Below are positions 36,508 through 45,861 of a stretch of DNA of 64,000 bases, piece after piece (within the stretch, counting starts at the first letter, position 1; every line of letters begins with the position of its first letter). Where the stretch lies: positions 169,916 to 233,915 of the forward strand of contig JAQBOG010000017.1 of NCBI GenBank assembly GCA_028288165.1, in the 5' to 3' direction. A model generated the notes under the pieces. That model was not told the DNA's origin and did not search any database. It saw only the letters and a program-made list of their open reading frames with translations. Both the position numbers and the translations under genes were made by a program. This stretch comes from Sphingobacteriales bacterium (lineage in GTDB: Bacteria > Bacteroidota > Bacteroidia > Sphingobacteriales > Sphingobacteriaceae).

Positions 36508-37191
36508 CTATTTCTCAATTAGCCAAGCTGCAAATATTAGCCATTGGAAGAATTTGGTCACCGATGAAAATCCTGCTTCTTTAAATAAAAACTCCATTCT
36601 ACTTTCTTCAATGTAGTTTAAGCTGTTTTTTACCTGGTCCAGACCTTGTTTTAAACCTTCAAAATCATGTTTAAATCGTAAAAATGAATTATATATCTCG
36701 AAGTTTGTATCTACTTGATTGCTATTTCCAAAAGCATCTGCATGAATTAAAAAACCACCACGGTTTAATTTTTCATAAATGCTTCTGATAATTTGTTTTT
36801 TGGTAGATGTTTCAAAAAATTGAGTAACGAGTATTGAAGTAATCGCATCAAATTTACCCTCTAAATTATCGATGGTTCCTTCAACAATCTGAACATTATT
36901 TAAGCCTTTAGTTTTCTCTTTAGCAATTTCGTTCATTTGCGCAGATGGATCAACACCAACGAATTCTGATTGAGGAAAAGCGGTTGCAAGCTGCAATAAT
37001 TCATTGCCGGTACCAGAACCTAATACTAGTATTCTGTAGGGTTTATTAGGCTCTGCTAGTTTCGTATTTATTACCGATTTCAACAGATTGATCAACGTTT
37101 CATACTGATCAAACCATACATTAATGGTGCTGTCGTAGGTTTGAGCTCGCTGACCATCAAAAATTTCAATATTTTTCATAGAATAGGCCAT
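36508..37191 (-). CDS. Class I SAM-dependent methyltransferase
   Basis: A 227-residue Rossmann-like methyltransferase. Motif I is ILVLGSGTGNELLQLA at about 54-69, followed by FVGVDPSAQMNEIAK. DAITSILVTQFFETSTK and KLNRGGFLIHADAFG are motifs IV and V/VI. The substrate is unknown. It lies 67 bases upstream of the MTHFR-like gene, same strand. Confidence 0.92.
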   Translation of the reverse strand: MAYSMKNIEIFDGQRAQTYDSTINVWFDQYETLINLLKSVINTKLAEPNKPYRILVLGSGTGNELLQLATAFPQSEFVGVDPSAQMNEIAKEKTKGLNNVQIVEGTIDNLEGKFDAITSILVTQFFETSTKKQIIRSIYEKLNRGGFLIHADAFGNSNQVDTNFEIYNSFLRFKHDFEGLKQGLDQVKNSLNYIEESRMEFLFKEAGFSSVTKFFQWLIFAAWLIEK

Positions 37192-37204
37192 TATCCGGAA
37201 TTTA

Positions 37205-37665
37205 TTAATTGAGCTCCGGCTTTTGCAAATGTCTAATAATTCCTCTTAACATCACAGGAACAATTAATTTATGTATAGGTTTTACTGACAAAAAGTACAC
37301 TTTGCCTAACAAATTGTTCATTTTTACCGTAGTTGATAGCGTAATATGGTAATTATTTGAACTGTCTTCCTTGTTAACAACAAAGAGACACGAAAGTTTA
37401 GGTGTTTATCATCTTCTCACATCATTACTTCTTGAGGTGATTTTTTCAGTATTTTAAATAGCCCTAAACCATTCCCAACTTCCACTTTAAAATTCGTCTT
37501 TTGTTGTTTTTTATCTAAAACACCAGATGTTTTTAAGCCCAGATATTTTACCAGTTTATTTCTTACATGCATCAACCGCTCACCCACTTTGGCGCACTTT
37601 CAAAAAAGCATGCACGCATACAGATTTTATAAATGTATGATTATGTGGCAATGTTACTTTATACT
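37205..37665 (-). pseudogene. Decayed DUF2867 family gene
   Basis: Reading the minus strand, fragments of one DUF2867-like protein appear in successive frames: FFESAPKWV, then LMHVRNKLVKYLGLK, then EDDKHLNFRVSL after an in-frame TGA, then NNLLGKVYFLSVKPIHKLIVPVM. They line up in family order, but several frameshifts and stops separate them. DDKHLNFR is the family's core motif. The last frame ends in a TAA at 37205-37207. Either true decay or assembly errors would give this; three or more independent lesions favour decay. Confidence 0.75.
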
Positions 37666-37730
37666 CGCTAAACTTACTTGATACCTGATACTATATACTT
37701 GATACTATATACTCTAAACTCGATACTCCA
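37661..37730. repeat. Degenerate TACTTGATACT tract
   Basis: Imperfect tandem units: ACTTGATACC, TGATACTATA, TACTTGATACTATATACTC and so on. A shorter tract of the same unit lies downstream of folD (43723-43757). Confidence 0.5.
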
Positions 37731-37734
37731 CACC

Positions 37735-38319
37735 TCATTCAATATCACTTGCATTATTAAAATTTTTAAAAGAGCTATTATCAACAATGTCAATACATTT
37801 TGTTTTACCGGCGTGCAAAACGTGCTGAAAACTAAAGTTTTGAAGTGCATGTACATCCACCAAACTTTTAATTGGTTTTAATCCCTTAGAAGTATAAATA
37901 GCACAAAAAGGTTCAAAGGCCATTTTGTGCTGATAGGCATAAAAATCAAAATCGGGTTCATAGATATAAATGCCTAAAAGGTTTTGGATGGTTTCCGAAT
38001 CCATGTTTTGCATATCACACGCTAGTAGCAAAATGTCTTTTTCAGGATATTCTAAATGTATGCTCAGTAAACCTTGTAAAGCACCCTTGGCCTGTATGTT
38101 ATGGTCAATAATTAAGTGGTTTGAAGGGAATTTCGCTATATATTTTTCCTGTTGTGTATCATTAATTGAAAGCACTACCGGGATGTCGAAATAGCTTAAC
38201 TTATTAATGGTCACACTAGCCCATGTTTCTTCATTTTTTGGGATTAAACCTTTATCTGTTCCCATTCGGATACTTTTTCCACCACAGAGAACAGCTCCTA
38301 TTAAATTTTTCATTGGCAT
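37735..38319 (-). CDS. mobA: Molybdenum cofactor guanylyltransferase
   Basis: Transfers GMP to molybdopterin. It has 194 residues. The N-terminal signature AVLCGGKSIRMGTDKGLI matches the MobA/nucleotidyltransferase GGxSxRMGxDK motif. LLACDMQNMDSETI holds the metal-binding Asp. No other molybdenum cofactor gene is in the window. The next ATG (38313) would shorten it by two residues. Confidence 0.9.
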   Translation of the reverse strand: MPMKNLIGAVLCGGKSIRMGTDKGLIPKNEETWASVTINKLSYFDIPVVLSINDTQQEKYIAKFPSNHLIIDHNIQAKGALQGLLSIHLEYPEKDILLLACDMQNMDSETIQNLLGIYIYEPDFDFYAYQHKMAFEPFCAIYTSKGLKPIKSLVDVHALQNFSFQHVLHAGKTKCIDIVDNSSFKNFNNASDIE

Positions 38320-38428
38320 ATAGTATTCTTAAAAAGCAAATTTGAGTATAGTGTAAATGGACATAGTATATAGAACTAGCTTGTTGAATTTATTTGGTCT
38401 TTAAATTTATAGCCTTTTCTGTTTCCCA

Positions 38429-39163
38429 TTAAGGATTCATTACTTCAAAAAGCTCTTCCCGTTTAATACGCAGGCCTTTCGATTGACCAATAGGAGCTTC
38501 ATAAACGTCGTCTTTGATAGCAAGCATCGCTTCTTCTATGAAATCGTTTATGGGTAAACCTCCATGCGATTGTGTTTTGTCTTCGCGACGATCATGCCCT
38601 AATTCCGTATCAACAGAAGGAGGTGCAATTTCAAATACTTTAACGGAAGTATTTTTGAGTTGATATCTTAATGAAAGCGTTAACGAATGTATTGCGGCCT
38701 TTGTAGCACAATAAATAGGCATAAAAGCGATGGGCACGAATGCAAGTCCGGAAGAAATGTTGATGATGGCTGCTACCTGTTTTGTTGATAAGTGTGGTAC
38801 AAATAACGAAGCTAAATGTACGGGTGCTACAAAGTTAATTTCTATTTCTGACTGTAATCTTCCCAAATCTACCGGCTTGGTCAAGTTGGTAGCTAATTGA
38901 ATTCCGGCATTGTTCATTAATAAGTTTACGTCCGGATAGTTATGCATCACCCATTCAGCCAGTTCTTCCCTTTGCGAGCTGTCTGAAACGTCACATTCTT
39001 TGGTAATAATTCCGGCATACTTTTCTTTTATCTGCTCAAGCCGGTCGGTTCGTCGGCCGCAAATAATGACCGTACTACCATTTGATAAAAATTGTTCTGC
39101 GAAAGCTAAACCGATTCCGGAGGTTCCACCAGTTATTAAAATTGTATTTCCTTTTAGTTCCAT
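38429..39163 (-). CDS. SDR family oxidoreductase (DltE-like)
   Basis: A 244-residue short-chain dehydrogenase from the ATG at 39163; an upstream in-frame start would add 24 residues with no family match. TILITGGTSGIGLAFAEQ is the nucleotide motif, LLMNNAGIQLA the structural motif, and the catalytic Tyr/Lys are in YCATKAAIH with Ser in NISSGLAF. Substrate unknown. Confidence 0.93.
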   Translation of the reverse strand: MELKGNTILITGGTSGIGLAFAEQFLSNGSTVIICGRRTDRLEQIKEKYAGIITKECDVSDSSQREELAEWVMHNYPDVNLLMNNAGIQLATNLTKPVDLGRLQSEIEINFVAPVHLASLFVPHLSTKQVAAIINISSGLAFVPIAFMPIYCATKAAIHSLTLSLRYQLKNTSVKVFEIAPPSVDTELGHDRREDKTQSHGGLPINDFIEEAMLAIKDDVYEAPIGQSKGLRIKREELFEVMNP

Positions 39164-39758
39164 AAATAGATGATGTAATCGACAGGTATTGATTTGAATG
39201 AAATTAAGGTAGCAATTATCATTGAGAATGAACAAGCTATTGGGTTATTTAGATTCTCTTTTCGAAATAAAATGAAAACTTAATATTCCTTAAAAGACCA
39301 AAGAAAAGAAATGATTGCTCAACTTTATAACGGGAATTATAAACTATAGACAACTAAGAAGTATTTGGGCGTTCCCTAAGAAGGTCAGGCATTCCGCTGT
39401 ATCTTTTGTGGAGAACAAAAGGATGCCGCTTCATTCCTTAACGCAAAATCCGTTTTATGATGAGTGGGATAGTAACTGTCGAATGTTTCGAAGCACTGCT
39501 GGAACTTAATAAACCGGATAGAAGCGACAGCCCCGAAGTATGAGGGCTACAGCGCATAGCCGGACTACCATTCTGATACTTACAGGGTATGCTTTTCACA
39601 AAACACAAATTGGATTATAAATCAAATTAAATATGTCGGGGAACGACCTAAAATTGTCGTTCTTGACCATTTCACTTAAACCGATACTTAATACTTTTGT
39701 ATAGTTATTTAGAAACAAGGTTTGAACTACATACATTTAAATAATATAACACATAAAT
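39164..39758. other. Long intergenic region with one diverged repeat
   Basis: Besides the repeat relative at 39364-39450, the region contains no gene I can support. A 64-codon plus-strand frame at 39315-39509 runs across the repeat and looks spurious. A TACTTTTG at 39692-39699 may be the -7 box of the SRPBCC gene. Confidence 0.4.
39364..39450 (+). repeat. Divergent relative of the dispersed repeat
   Basis: It shares the TTTGGGCGTTC start and the CATTCCTTAACGCAAAA end with the main family. The middle is different: an ATCTTTTGT-GGAG-AACAAAAGGAT hairpin inside CAGGCATTCCGCTGT and GCCGCTTCATTCC. This looks like a second subfamily built on the same termini. Confidence 0.65.
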
Positions 39759-40184
39759 ATGGAAACATTAAACAAGCCCGTGATAACTGTGGAGACCACT
39801 GTTAACGCACCTGTAGCAAAAGTTTGGGAGTTTTGGACAAAGCCAGAACACGTAAAAAATTGGAATAATGCATCAGACGATTGGCATACTCCGCACGCTG
39901 AAAATGATTTAAGAATTGGTGGAACCTTCAATTTTACCATGGCCGCTAAAGACGAAAGTTTCAAATTTGATTTTGGCGGCACATATACTAACATCGAAGA
40001 GCACAAGCTTATTGAGTATACGCTAGGTGATGAGCGAAAAGTAAAAATACAATTTGTACCGGAAGGCGACCAAACGAAAGTGATTGAAAGTTTCGAAGCA
40101 GAAACTGAAAACTCGGATGATCTACAGCGTACTGGCTGGCAAATGATAATTGACAATTTTAAAAAGTATACGGAGGTAAACTAG
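39759..40184 (+). CDS. SRPBCC (AHSA1-type) domain protein
   Basis: A 141-residue single-domain protein of the START/AHSA1 type. VETTVNAPVAKVWEFWTKPEHVKNW is the classic N-terminal pattern, split here for length as VNAPVAKVWEFWTKPEHV. DDWHTPHAENDLRIGGTFN and RTGWQMIIDNFKKYTE complete the fold. Ligand unknown. Confidence 0.93.
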   Translation: METLNKPVITVETTVNAPVAKVWEFWTKPEHVKNWNNASDDWHTPHAENDLRIGGTFNFTMAAKDESFKFDFGGTYTNIEEHKLIEYTLGDERKVKIQFVPEGDQTKVIESFEAETENSDDLQRTGWQMIIDNFKKYTEVN

Positions 40185-40256
40185 GTAAACTAAATAAGCT
40201 ATGTATACATAGCGTCATAAAAAATCGTTGATCTAAACAGCTATAGTCATATACCT

Positions 40257-40264
40257 TAAATTTG
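40257..40264 (+). promoter_or_regulatory. Candidate -7 box of the luciferase-like gene
   Basis: TAAATTTG matches TAnnTTTG and lies 49 bases before the chosen ATG. A TTG at 40228 is 26 bases away, a longer spacing than usual. Confidence 0.35.
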
Positions 40265-40313
40265 CTTTTTGTATGGAGGGTTTACAAATCCTTCCATCTT
40301 AAAGCATATTGAA

Positions 40314-41369
40314 ATGGCTAAAAAGCAATTAAAAGATATAAAATACTCGGTACTTGACCTTGCAACTGTTATTGAAGGACAAACACCGATAGATACATTT
40401 AAAAAGAGCCTGACGCTTGCCAAGCACGTTGAAAAGTTAGGTTATACCCGATACTGGTTTGCAGAGCATCATAATATGGTGAATGTGGCCAGTTCGGCAA
40501 CCGCAGTATTGATTGGTTACATTGCTGGCGGTACGTCTACCATAAGAGTAGGTTCGGGTGGTATTATGTTACCTAATCATTCGCCACTCATTGTGGCTGA
40601 ACAATTTGGTACGCTTGCATCGATTTATCCAGGTCGAATTGATTTAGGCTTAGGTAGGGCACCTGGAACTGATCAATTAACAGCAAAAGCGATTCGTGGA
40701 GAGAACTTTAATTCTGCTCACTATTTTCCGCAGGATGTAAAAACCCTGCAAACCTTATTTTCGGCAGAAAATAGTACCAATGAAGTTAGAGCCATACCGG
40801 GCGAAGGTTTAGATATACCTATTTGGATACTTGGTTCTAGCCATGATAGTGCCCGTTTAGCTGCCGCAATGGGTTTACCATATGCATTTGCCAGCCATTT
40901 TGCGCCAGCACATTTTTTAACAGCCATTCAAATTTATCGAGACAATTTTCAACCATCTGAGCATTTGAAAACTCCCTATGTGCTGGCATGTGTAAACGTG
41001 GTAGCTGCAGACACAAATGAAGAAGCCGATTTTTTATCAACTTCTGTAAAGCAGTTTTTTATGGGAGTGATTACTGGCAAAAGAAGGCTTTTACAGCCAC
41101 CTGTTGAGAACATGGAAGATGTTTGGGATATATATGAGGAGCAGGCTGTAAATCAGATGTTGGCGTATTCATTTATTGGAGGGCCGGAAAGAATTCAACG
41201 AGACTTAGCCGTATTTATAGCTAAAACAGGTGTGGATGAGGTAATGGCAACTTCGCATATTTTTGATGAACAAGCCAGATTGCACTCGTACGAAGTTTTT
41301 GCAAACATATTTAAGCAAGAACAGCTGATGCAGGATTTTTCAAATCAAAATGAAAGTGTACGCCAATAA
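40314..41369 (+). CDS. LLM class flavin-dependent oxidoreductase
   Basis: A 351-residue bacterial-luciferase-like monooxygenase of the YhbW/MsnO8 type, from the ATG at 40314 (the TTG at 40269 is upstream). [45 protein letters not shown] and [17 protein letters not shown] are conserved in the family. The cofactor is probably FMN; substrate unknown. Confidence 0.93.
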   Translation: MAKKQLKDIKYSVLDLATVIEGQTPIDTFKKSLTLAKHVEKLGYTRYWFAEHHNMVNVASSATAVLIGYIAGGTSTIRVGSGGIMLPNHSPLIVAEQFGTLASIYPGRIDLGLGRAPGTDQLTAKAIRGENFNSAHYFPQDVKTLQTLFSAENSTNEVRAIPGEGLDIPIWILGSSHDSARLAAAMGLPYAFASHFAPAHFLTAIQIYRDNFQPSEHLKTPYVLACVNVVAADTNEEADFLSTSVKQFFMGVITGKRRLLQPPVENMEDVWDIYEEQAVNQMLAYSFIGGPERIQRDLAVFIAKTGVDEVMATSHIFDEQARLHSYEVFANIFKQEQLMQDFSNQNESVRQ

Positions 41370-41414
41370 ATAGTGGCTACTTTTTTGTAAGCAAAAGTGA
41401 TTTACGAAAAAGAA

Positions 41415-42176
41415 ATGCTCATGCCATTTGATATAAAAATATACGCTGGTACCAGTGGAATAGTGCTTCCCGTTGCCAATAAATTATTATATCCACCAGA
41501 GTTTCAAGATAAAAGTCGCCTTGCTTATTATGCTTCGCTGTTTAATAGTGTAGAAATTAATAGTTCGTTCTATAAAATTCCGATGGCAAGCACCGTACGG
41601 AAATGGGCTGAAAGTGTACCAGCGGGTTTCCGTTTTACTTTTAAATTATGGAAGGAAATCACACACGCCAAAGAGCTCGAATTTAATCCTGCAGATGTAA
41701 ATCGTTTCATGGAAACCATTGCGCAAGCTGAAAACAAGGAAGGTTGTTTATTGGTGCAGTTTCCGCCAAGCGTCAGTATGTTTAAAATAAATCAATTAGA
41801 ACAGCTGCTCACATGCATACAAAATGCGAATTTAGATAACAAATGGAGCATCGCTGTAGAGTTCAGAAACAGTTCATGGTATAACGAAGAGGTAAATGAT
41901 TTATTGAATCGCTTCAATAGTAATTTGGTAATTCATGATTTACCCAAATCGGCTGCTCCGCTTCAAGATTCTCCTGCCGACTTTGTGTATTTGAGGTTTC
42001 ATGGACCGGCTGGTGGTTATCGTGGGTGTTATTCTGATGATTTTTTATACGAATATGCCCAGTATATTTTGGATTGGAAGGAAGAAGGTAAAACTGTTTA
42101 CATCAATTTTAATAATACCATGGGCGAGGCAGTTAAGAATTTAATAACATTAAATAGCTTTTTGAGGCAACAGTGA
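41415..42176 (+). CDS. DUF72 domain protein (second copy)
   Basis: A 253-residue DUF72/YecE protein from the ATG at 41415; a GTG at 41397 would add six residues. IYAGTSGIVLPV, FNSVEINSSFYKIP, FRFTFKLWKEITH, AVEFRNSSWYNEEV and YLRFHGPAGGYRG are family motifs. It is shorter than the first copy (25089) and not closely similar to it. It lies 45 bases after the luciferase-like gene and may be co-transcribed. Confidence 0.92.
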   Translation: MLMPFDIKIYAGTSGIVLPVANKLLYPPEFQDKSRLAYYASLFNSVEINSSFYKIPMASTVRKWAESVPAGFRFTFKLWKEITHAKELEFNPADVNRFMETIAQAENKEGCLLVQFPPSVSMFKINQLEQLLTCIQNANLDNKWSIAVEFRNSSWYNEEVNDLLNRFNSNLVIHDLPKSAAPLQDSPADFVYLRFHGPAGGYRGCYSDDFLYEYAQYILDWKEEGKTVYINFNNTMGEAVKNLITLNSFLRQQ

Positions 42177-42322
42177 TTTATTTTCGAATAGCTGTCTGCG
42201 AGAAATTTCCAGACTGCTGCCTGGTTTTTAAATATATATTTTTCAATGTTTTACATCATTTAGGTCGTATAAACGAAACTTACGATCATATAAACCGTAA
42301 GGGAGTATATTTTACCAAATTT

Positions 42323-42763
42323 ATGTCTTATTCAACTCAGTCGCTGCATGCTATAATTTTTGTCAGTTCTGCCACTGAAAATTTTGGGGGTGATAAACTA
42401 TTGGAATTACTACAACCATTGCGTGAAAATAGGCAACTAAAAAACTTAACTAGTTTAGTTGTATATGCTAATGGTAACGCTTTGTCACTTATAGAAGGAG
42501 AGAGGGAAGTTGTTGAAAAGGAATATGAAATGTTAAAATCATACCCTGCACATCATGATTTAATTAAACTTTACGATAAACCCATAGTACACCGGTATTT
42601 TGAGAACTATAGTTTAGCCTTTAAATCAATTGGTAACCCTTCACTAAAAGCAATTGACGACTTTAATACCGGTGAAAATAAAGACTATTGGGATGAGTGT
42701 TTATCTTTAACAGATGATCAGATTATTAAAATAATTACTGATTTTATCAAAAATAACTCCTGA
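42323..42763 (+). CDS. Degenerate BLUF-like domain protein
   Basis: A 146-residue protein from the ATG at 42323; the frame is open for 50 codons upstream but with no protein-like sequence. The BLUF framework is clear: LHAIIFVSSAT, RENRQLKNLTSLVVYANG, LSLIEGEREVVEKEYE and HRYFENYSLAF. The photochemical Tyr is F13, the flavin-binding Gln is S55, and the Trp/Met positions are Tyr and Leu, while N36 is kept. Light sensing by the standard mechanism is unlikely. Confidence 0.8.
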   Translation: MSYSTQSLHAIIFVSSATENFGGDKLLELLQPLRENRQLKNLTSLVVYANGNALSLIEGEREVVEKEYEMLKSYPAHHDLIKLYDKPIVHRYFENYSLAFKSIGNPSLKAIDDFNTGENKDYWDECLSLTDDQIIKIITDFIKNNS

Positions 42764-42783
42764 TTTTAAGGTTTGCTATTTAT

Positions 42784-43665
42784 TTAGCTGTAAACTTCCT
42801 TTTTGACTGAAACTAAGGTATTTTTCAGTAACCCGATAATTGTCATTAAACCTACGCCGCCAGGAACTGGAGTTATCCAAGAACTTATAGGTGCTACATT
42901 TTCGAAATCTACATCCCCAAAAAGTTTATAACCCGATTTTGTAGTTTCTGAAGTTTCTCTGTTCATTCCCACATCAATAATTACTGCTCCCGGTTTTACC
43001 ATATCAGCAGTAATAAAATTCTTTTTACCAATAGCAACTATTAGTATATCTGCATCAAGCGTGAATTTTTTGATATCTGGTGTACGACTGTGACAAATAG
43101 TTACCGTACAGTTTCCTGGATGTGCGTTACGAGCCATTAAAATACTCATGGGGGAACCCACGATATTGCTTCGGCCAACCACTACACAATGTTTACCGCT
43201 TGTTTCAATATTATATTCTTGAAGCATCATGGTTATTCCGTAAGGTGTTGCTGGAATGAAACAGGGTAGGTTACGCTGCATTCTGCCCAAATTGACCGGA
43301 TGAAAACCATCTACATCTTTACGGTAGTCGATTTGTTCGGTTATTTTTTCCGGGCTTATATGATTAGGTAATGGTAATTGAACAATTAATCCGTCAACTT
43401 CGGCGTCCTTATTTATTTCGTCAATTTTAGCTAAAAGCTCAGCTTCAGTTACGTCGGTAGTAAAGCGAACCAAGGTAGATTTAAACCCTACTTTTTCGCA
43501 ATTTTTCATTTTACTGGCAACATACGTTTCACTTCCACCGTCATTGCCCACTAATATGGCTACCAAATGTGGCTTACGACCAATTTTTGCCAGTACTTCA
43601 GCGGCTTCAACAGCAATTTCCTGTTTTAACTTTTCTGAAACGTATTTTCCGTCTAGTAATTCCAT
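42784..43665 (-). CDS. folD: Bifunctional methylenetetrahydrofolate dehydrogenase/cyclohydrolase
   Basis: Interconverts methylene-, methenyl- and formyl-tetrahydrofolate. It has 293 residues. [13 protein letters not shown] has the catalytic Lys, [13 protein letters not shown] and [11 protein letters not shown] are family signatures, [17 protein letters not shown] is the NADP-binding motif, and [11 protein letters not shown] is near the C-terminus. It follows lepA on the same strand after about 100 bases. Confidence 0.96.
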   Translation of the reverse strand: MELLDGKYVSEKLKQEIAVEAAEVLAKIGRKPHLVAILVGNDGGSETYVASKMKNCEKVGFKSTLVRFTTDVTEAELLAKIDEINKDAEVDGLIVQLPLPNHISPEKITEQIDYRKDVDGFHPVNLGRMQRNLPCFIPATPYGITMMLQEYNIETSGKHCVVVGRSNIVGSPMSILMARNAHPGNCTVTICHSRTPDIKKFTLDADILIVAIGKKNFITADMVKPGAVIIDVGMNRETSETTKSGYKLFGDVDFENVAPISSWITPVPGGVGLMTIIGLLKNTLVSVKKEVYS

Positions 43666-43668
43666 GTG

Positions 43669-43757
43669 AAAGGAAGTTGTAAGTTATAAGTTGTGAGTTG
43701 TAAGTCTTTTATTACGGTGTTCAAGTACTTGATACTTGATACTCTCTACTTTATACT
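43669..43757. repeat. Degenerate short tandem tracts between folD and lepA
   Basis: Two tracts: GTTGTAAGTTATAAGTTGTG then AGTTGTAAG at 43673-43703, and TACTTGATACTTGATACTC at about 43726-43744. The second shares its unit with the tract at 37661-37730. Confidence 0.55.
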
Positions 43758-43764
43758 ATTTTGC

Positions 43765-45552
43765 TCAATCTAATTTTAAAACTGCCATGAATGCCGATTG
43801 TGGAATTTCTACGTTTCCAACCTGGCGCATTCTTTTCTTACCTTTTTTCTGTTTTTCAAGAAGTTTACGCTTCCGCGAGATATCACCACCGTAACATTTA
43901 GCAGTTACATCTTTACGCAATGCTTTCACCGTTTCTCTGGCGATGATTTTTGCGCCAATAGATGCTTGAATGATGATTTCAAATTGCTGTCTTGGAATTA
44001 ATTCCCGAAGTTTTTCACAAATCTTTTTACCAAAATCGTACGAATTACTTCTGTGAATCAGTGATGAAAGAGCATCTACTGGTTCACTATTTAAACGGAT
44101 ATCTAGCCGTACTAAATCTGACTTGCGATAACCAATTTGGTGATAATCAAAAGAAGCATATCCTTTAGAAATGGTTTTCAAACGATCATAGAAATCAAAC
44201 ACAATTTCACCCATCGGAATTTCAAAAACCAATTCCACACGATCTGAAGTGAGGTAAGATTGATTTACAATGGTTCCTCTTTTTTGGATACAAAGAGACA
44301 TTACTGGTCCAACAAACTCTGATTTTGTAATGATGTTTGCTTTTATAAAAGGTTCTTCTACAAAATCCATTTTACTTGGATCTGGAAGATCTGAAGGGTT
44401 ATTAACATGAATTTCCTCACCCTTGGTTGTGAATGCTTTGTACGATACATTCGGTACCGTAGTGATAACGGTCATGTCAAACTCCCGTTCAAGGCGCTCT
44501 TGTATAATCTCCATGTGGAGCATACCCAAGAAACCGCATCGGAAACCGAAACCTAAAGCTGCAGATGATTCTGGTTCGAAAACAATAGAAGCATCATTCA
44601 ATTGAAGCTTGTGCATGGCTTCCCGAAGTTCTTCGTATTCATCGGTATCAACTGGGTAAATACCCGCAAAAACCATCGGCTTAACCTCTTCAAAGCCTTT
44701 GATAGGTTCTGAACTTGGTCTGTCTTTATGAGTAATGGTATCACCCACTTTTACTTCCCGGGCTTCTTTTATGCCGGAAATTATATAACCAACATCGCCT
44801 GTTTTGATAACATCTTTTGGTTTTTGAGTAAGTTTTAACGTTCCTACTTCTTCAGCAATATATTCCTTATCCGTAGCAACAAATTTTACTTTATCGCCTT
44901 TTCGAATTTCCCCGTTTAACACCTTAAAGTAAGCTACAATACCTCTGAAAGAGTTAAAAACAGAATCAAAAATTAAAGCTTGTAATTCTCCGTCAGGATT
45001 GCCAACAGGTGGGGGAACACGTTCAATAATAGCACGCAAAATATCAAATACTCCTAACCCGGTTTTACCAGAAGCAGGAATAATCTCTTCCCTTTTACAT
45101 CCAATTAATTCAATAATTTGATCCTTCACTTCTTCTGGCATTGCACCAGGAAGATCCATTTTATTTAGAATAGGGATGATTTCAAGATCGTGCTCTAAAG
45201 CAAGGTATAAATTGGAGATTGTTTGAGCCTGAATGCCTTGAGATGCGTCTACAATTAATAAAGCACCTTCACAGGCGGCGATTGATCTGGAAACCTCGTA
45301 TGAAAAGTCAACGTGTCCCGGAGTATCAATCAGGTTAAGAGTGTATTGTTGCCCATCCTGAATGTAGTCCATTTGAATAGCATGACTTTTTATGGTGATA
45401 CCACGTTCACGCTCCAAATCCATATCATCCAAAAGCTGTGCTTGCGCCTCACGTTTGGTAATTGTGTTGGTGTATTCTAATAATCTATCGGCTAAAGTGC
45501 TCTTGCCGTGATCTATATGTGCAATTATGCAGAAATTACGTATATGCTTCAT
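43765..45552 (-). CDS. lepA: Elongation factor 4 (LepA)
   Basis: Ribosome-associated translational GTPase, 595 residues. G1 is [15 protein letters not shown] at 11-25, G2 is [11 protein letters not shown]3 is DTPGHVDF and G4 is NKMDLPGA. The C-terminal domain has [20 protein letters not shown], shown here in part, typical of LepA. The start at 45552 is ten bases from a -7-like box on the minus strand. Confidence 0.97.
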   Translation of the reverse strand: MKHIRNFCIIAHIDHGKSTLADRLLEYTNTITKREAQAQLLDDMDLERERGITIKSHAIQMDYIQDGQQYTLNLIDTPGHVDFSYEVSRSIAACEGALLIVDASQGIQAQTISNLYLALEHDLEIIPILNKMDLPGAMPEEVKDQIIELIGCKREEIIPASGKTGLGVFDILRAIIERVPPPVGNPDGELQALIFDSVFNSFRGIVAYFKVLNGEIRKGDKVKFVATDKEYIAEEVGTLKLTQKPKDVIKTGDVGYIISGIKEAREVKVGDTITHKDRPSSEPIKGFEEVKPMVFAGIYPVDTDEYEELREAMHKLQLNDASIVFEPESSAALGFGFRCGFLGMLHMEIIQERLEREFDMTVITTVPNVSYKAFTTKGEEIHVNNPSDLPDPSKMDFVEEPFIKANIITKSEFVGPVMSLCIQKRGTIVNQSYLTSDRVELVFEIPMGEIVFDFYDRLKTISKGYASFDYHQIGYRKSDLVRLDIRLNSEPVDALSSLIHRSNSYDFGKKICEKLRELIPRQQFEIIIQASIGAKIIARETVKALRKDVTAKCYGGDISRKRKLLEKQKKGKKRMRQVGNVEIPQSAFMAVLKLD

Positions 45553-45563
45553 TTTTCGAACCG

Positions 45564-45571
45564 CAAAGATA
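45564..45571 (-). promoter_or_regulatory. Candidate -7 box of lepA
   Basis: Minus-strand TATCTTTG fits TAnnTTTG and is about 11 bases upstream of the lepA ATG. Confidence 0.45.
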
Positions 45572-45689
45572 GGCTTTTGCAGGAGAAAATTATAAGCTCT
45601 GTTTGCCCTTTATTGTTTGTTTTAAAACGACTGATTTCTTTATAACCTGATTCAACTCTAAATACAGCGTCAAGACTCTGAAGTAGTTA

Positions 45690-45804
45690 ATATAAATTCG
45701 TTTTTAAACTTGCTATGTTTTGCGTTAGGGATTGAAGTGGAAATCCTTTTGCCCTTCTCCAGGACAAAAAGATTGTAACGGAAAGCCCGCCCGAACGCCC
45801 AAAG
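45690..45804 (-). repeat. Dispersed MITE/REPIN-like element, copy 3 (extended)
   Basis: Plus-strand text runs from TATAAATTCGTTTTTAAACT, through GTTTTGCGTTAGGGATTGAA and GCCCTTCTCCAGGACAAAAA, to GCCCGCCCGAACGCCCAAAG. The outer TATAAAT-CGTTTTT-AAACTTGCTA segment is shared with the copy at 63607, showing that the element can be longer than its core. It lies between lepA and the acyltransferase gene. Confidence 0.85.
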
Positions 45805-45861
45805 CATATTTTTTAATGTTTTTAATCAAACATCGGCCAGTAATATTGACTTTTAACCGGT

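Noticed and set aside
39315..39509. 64-codon plus-strand frame
   Set aside because: It runs straight through the repeat relative at 39364-39450.
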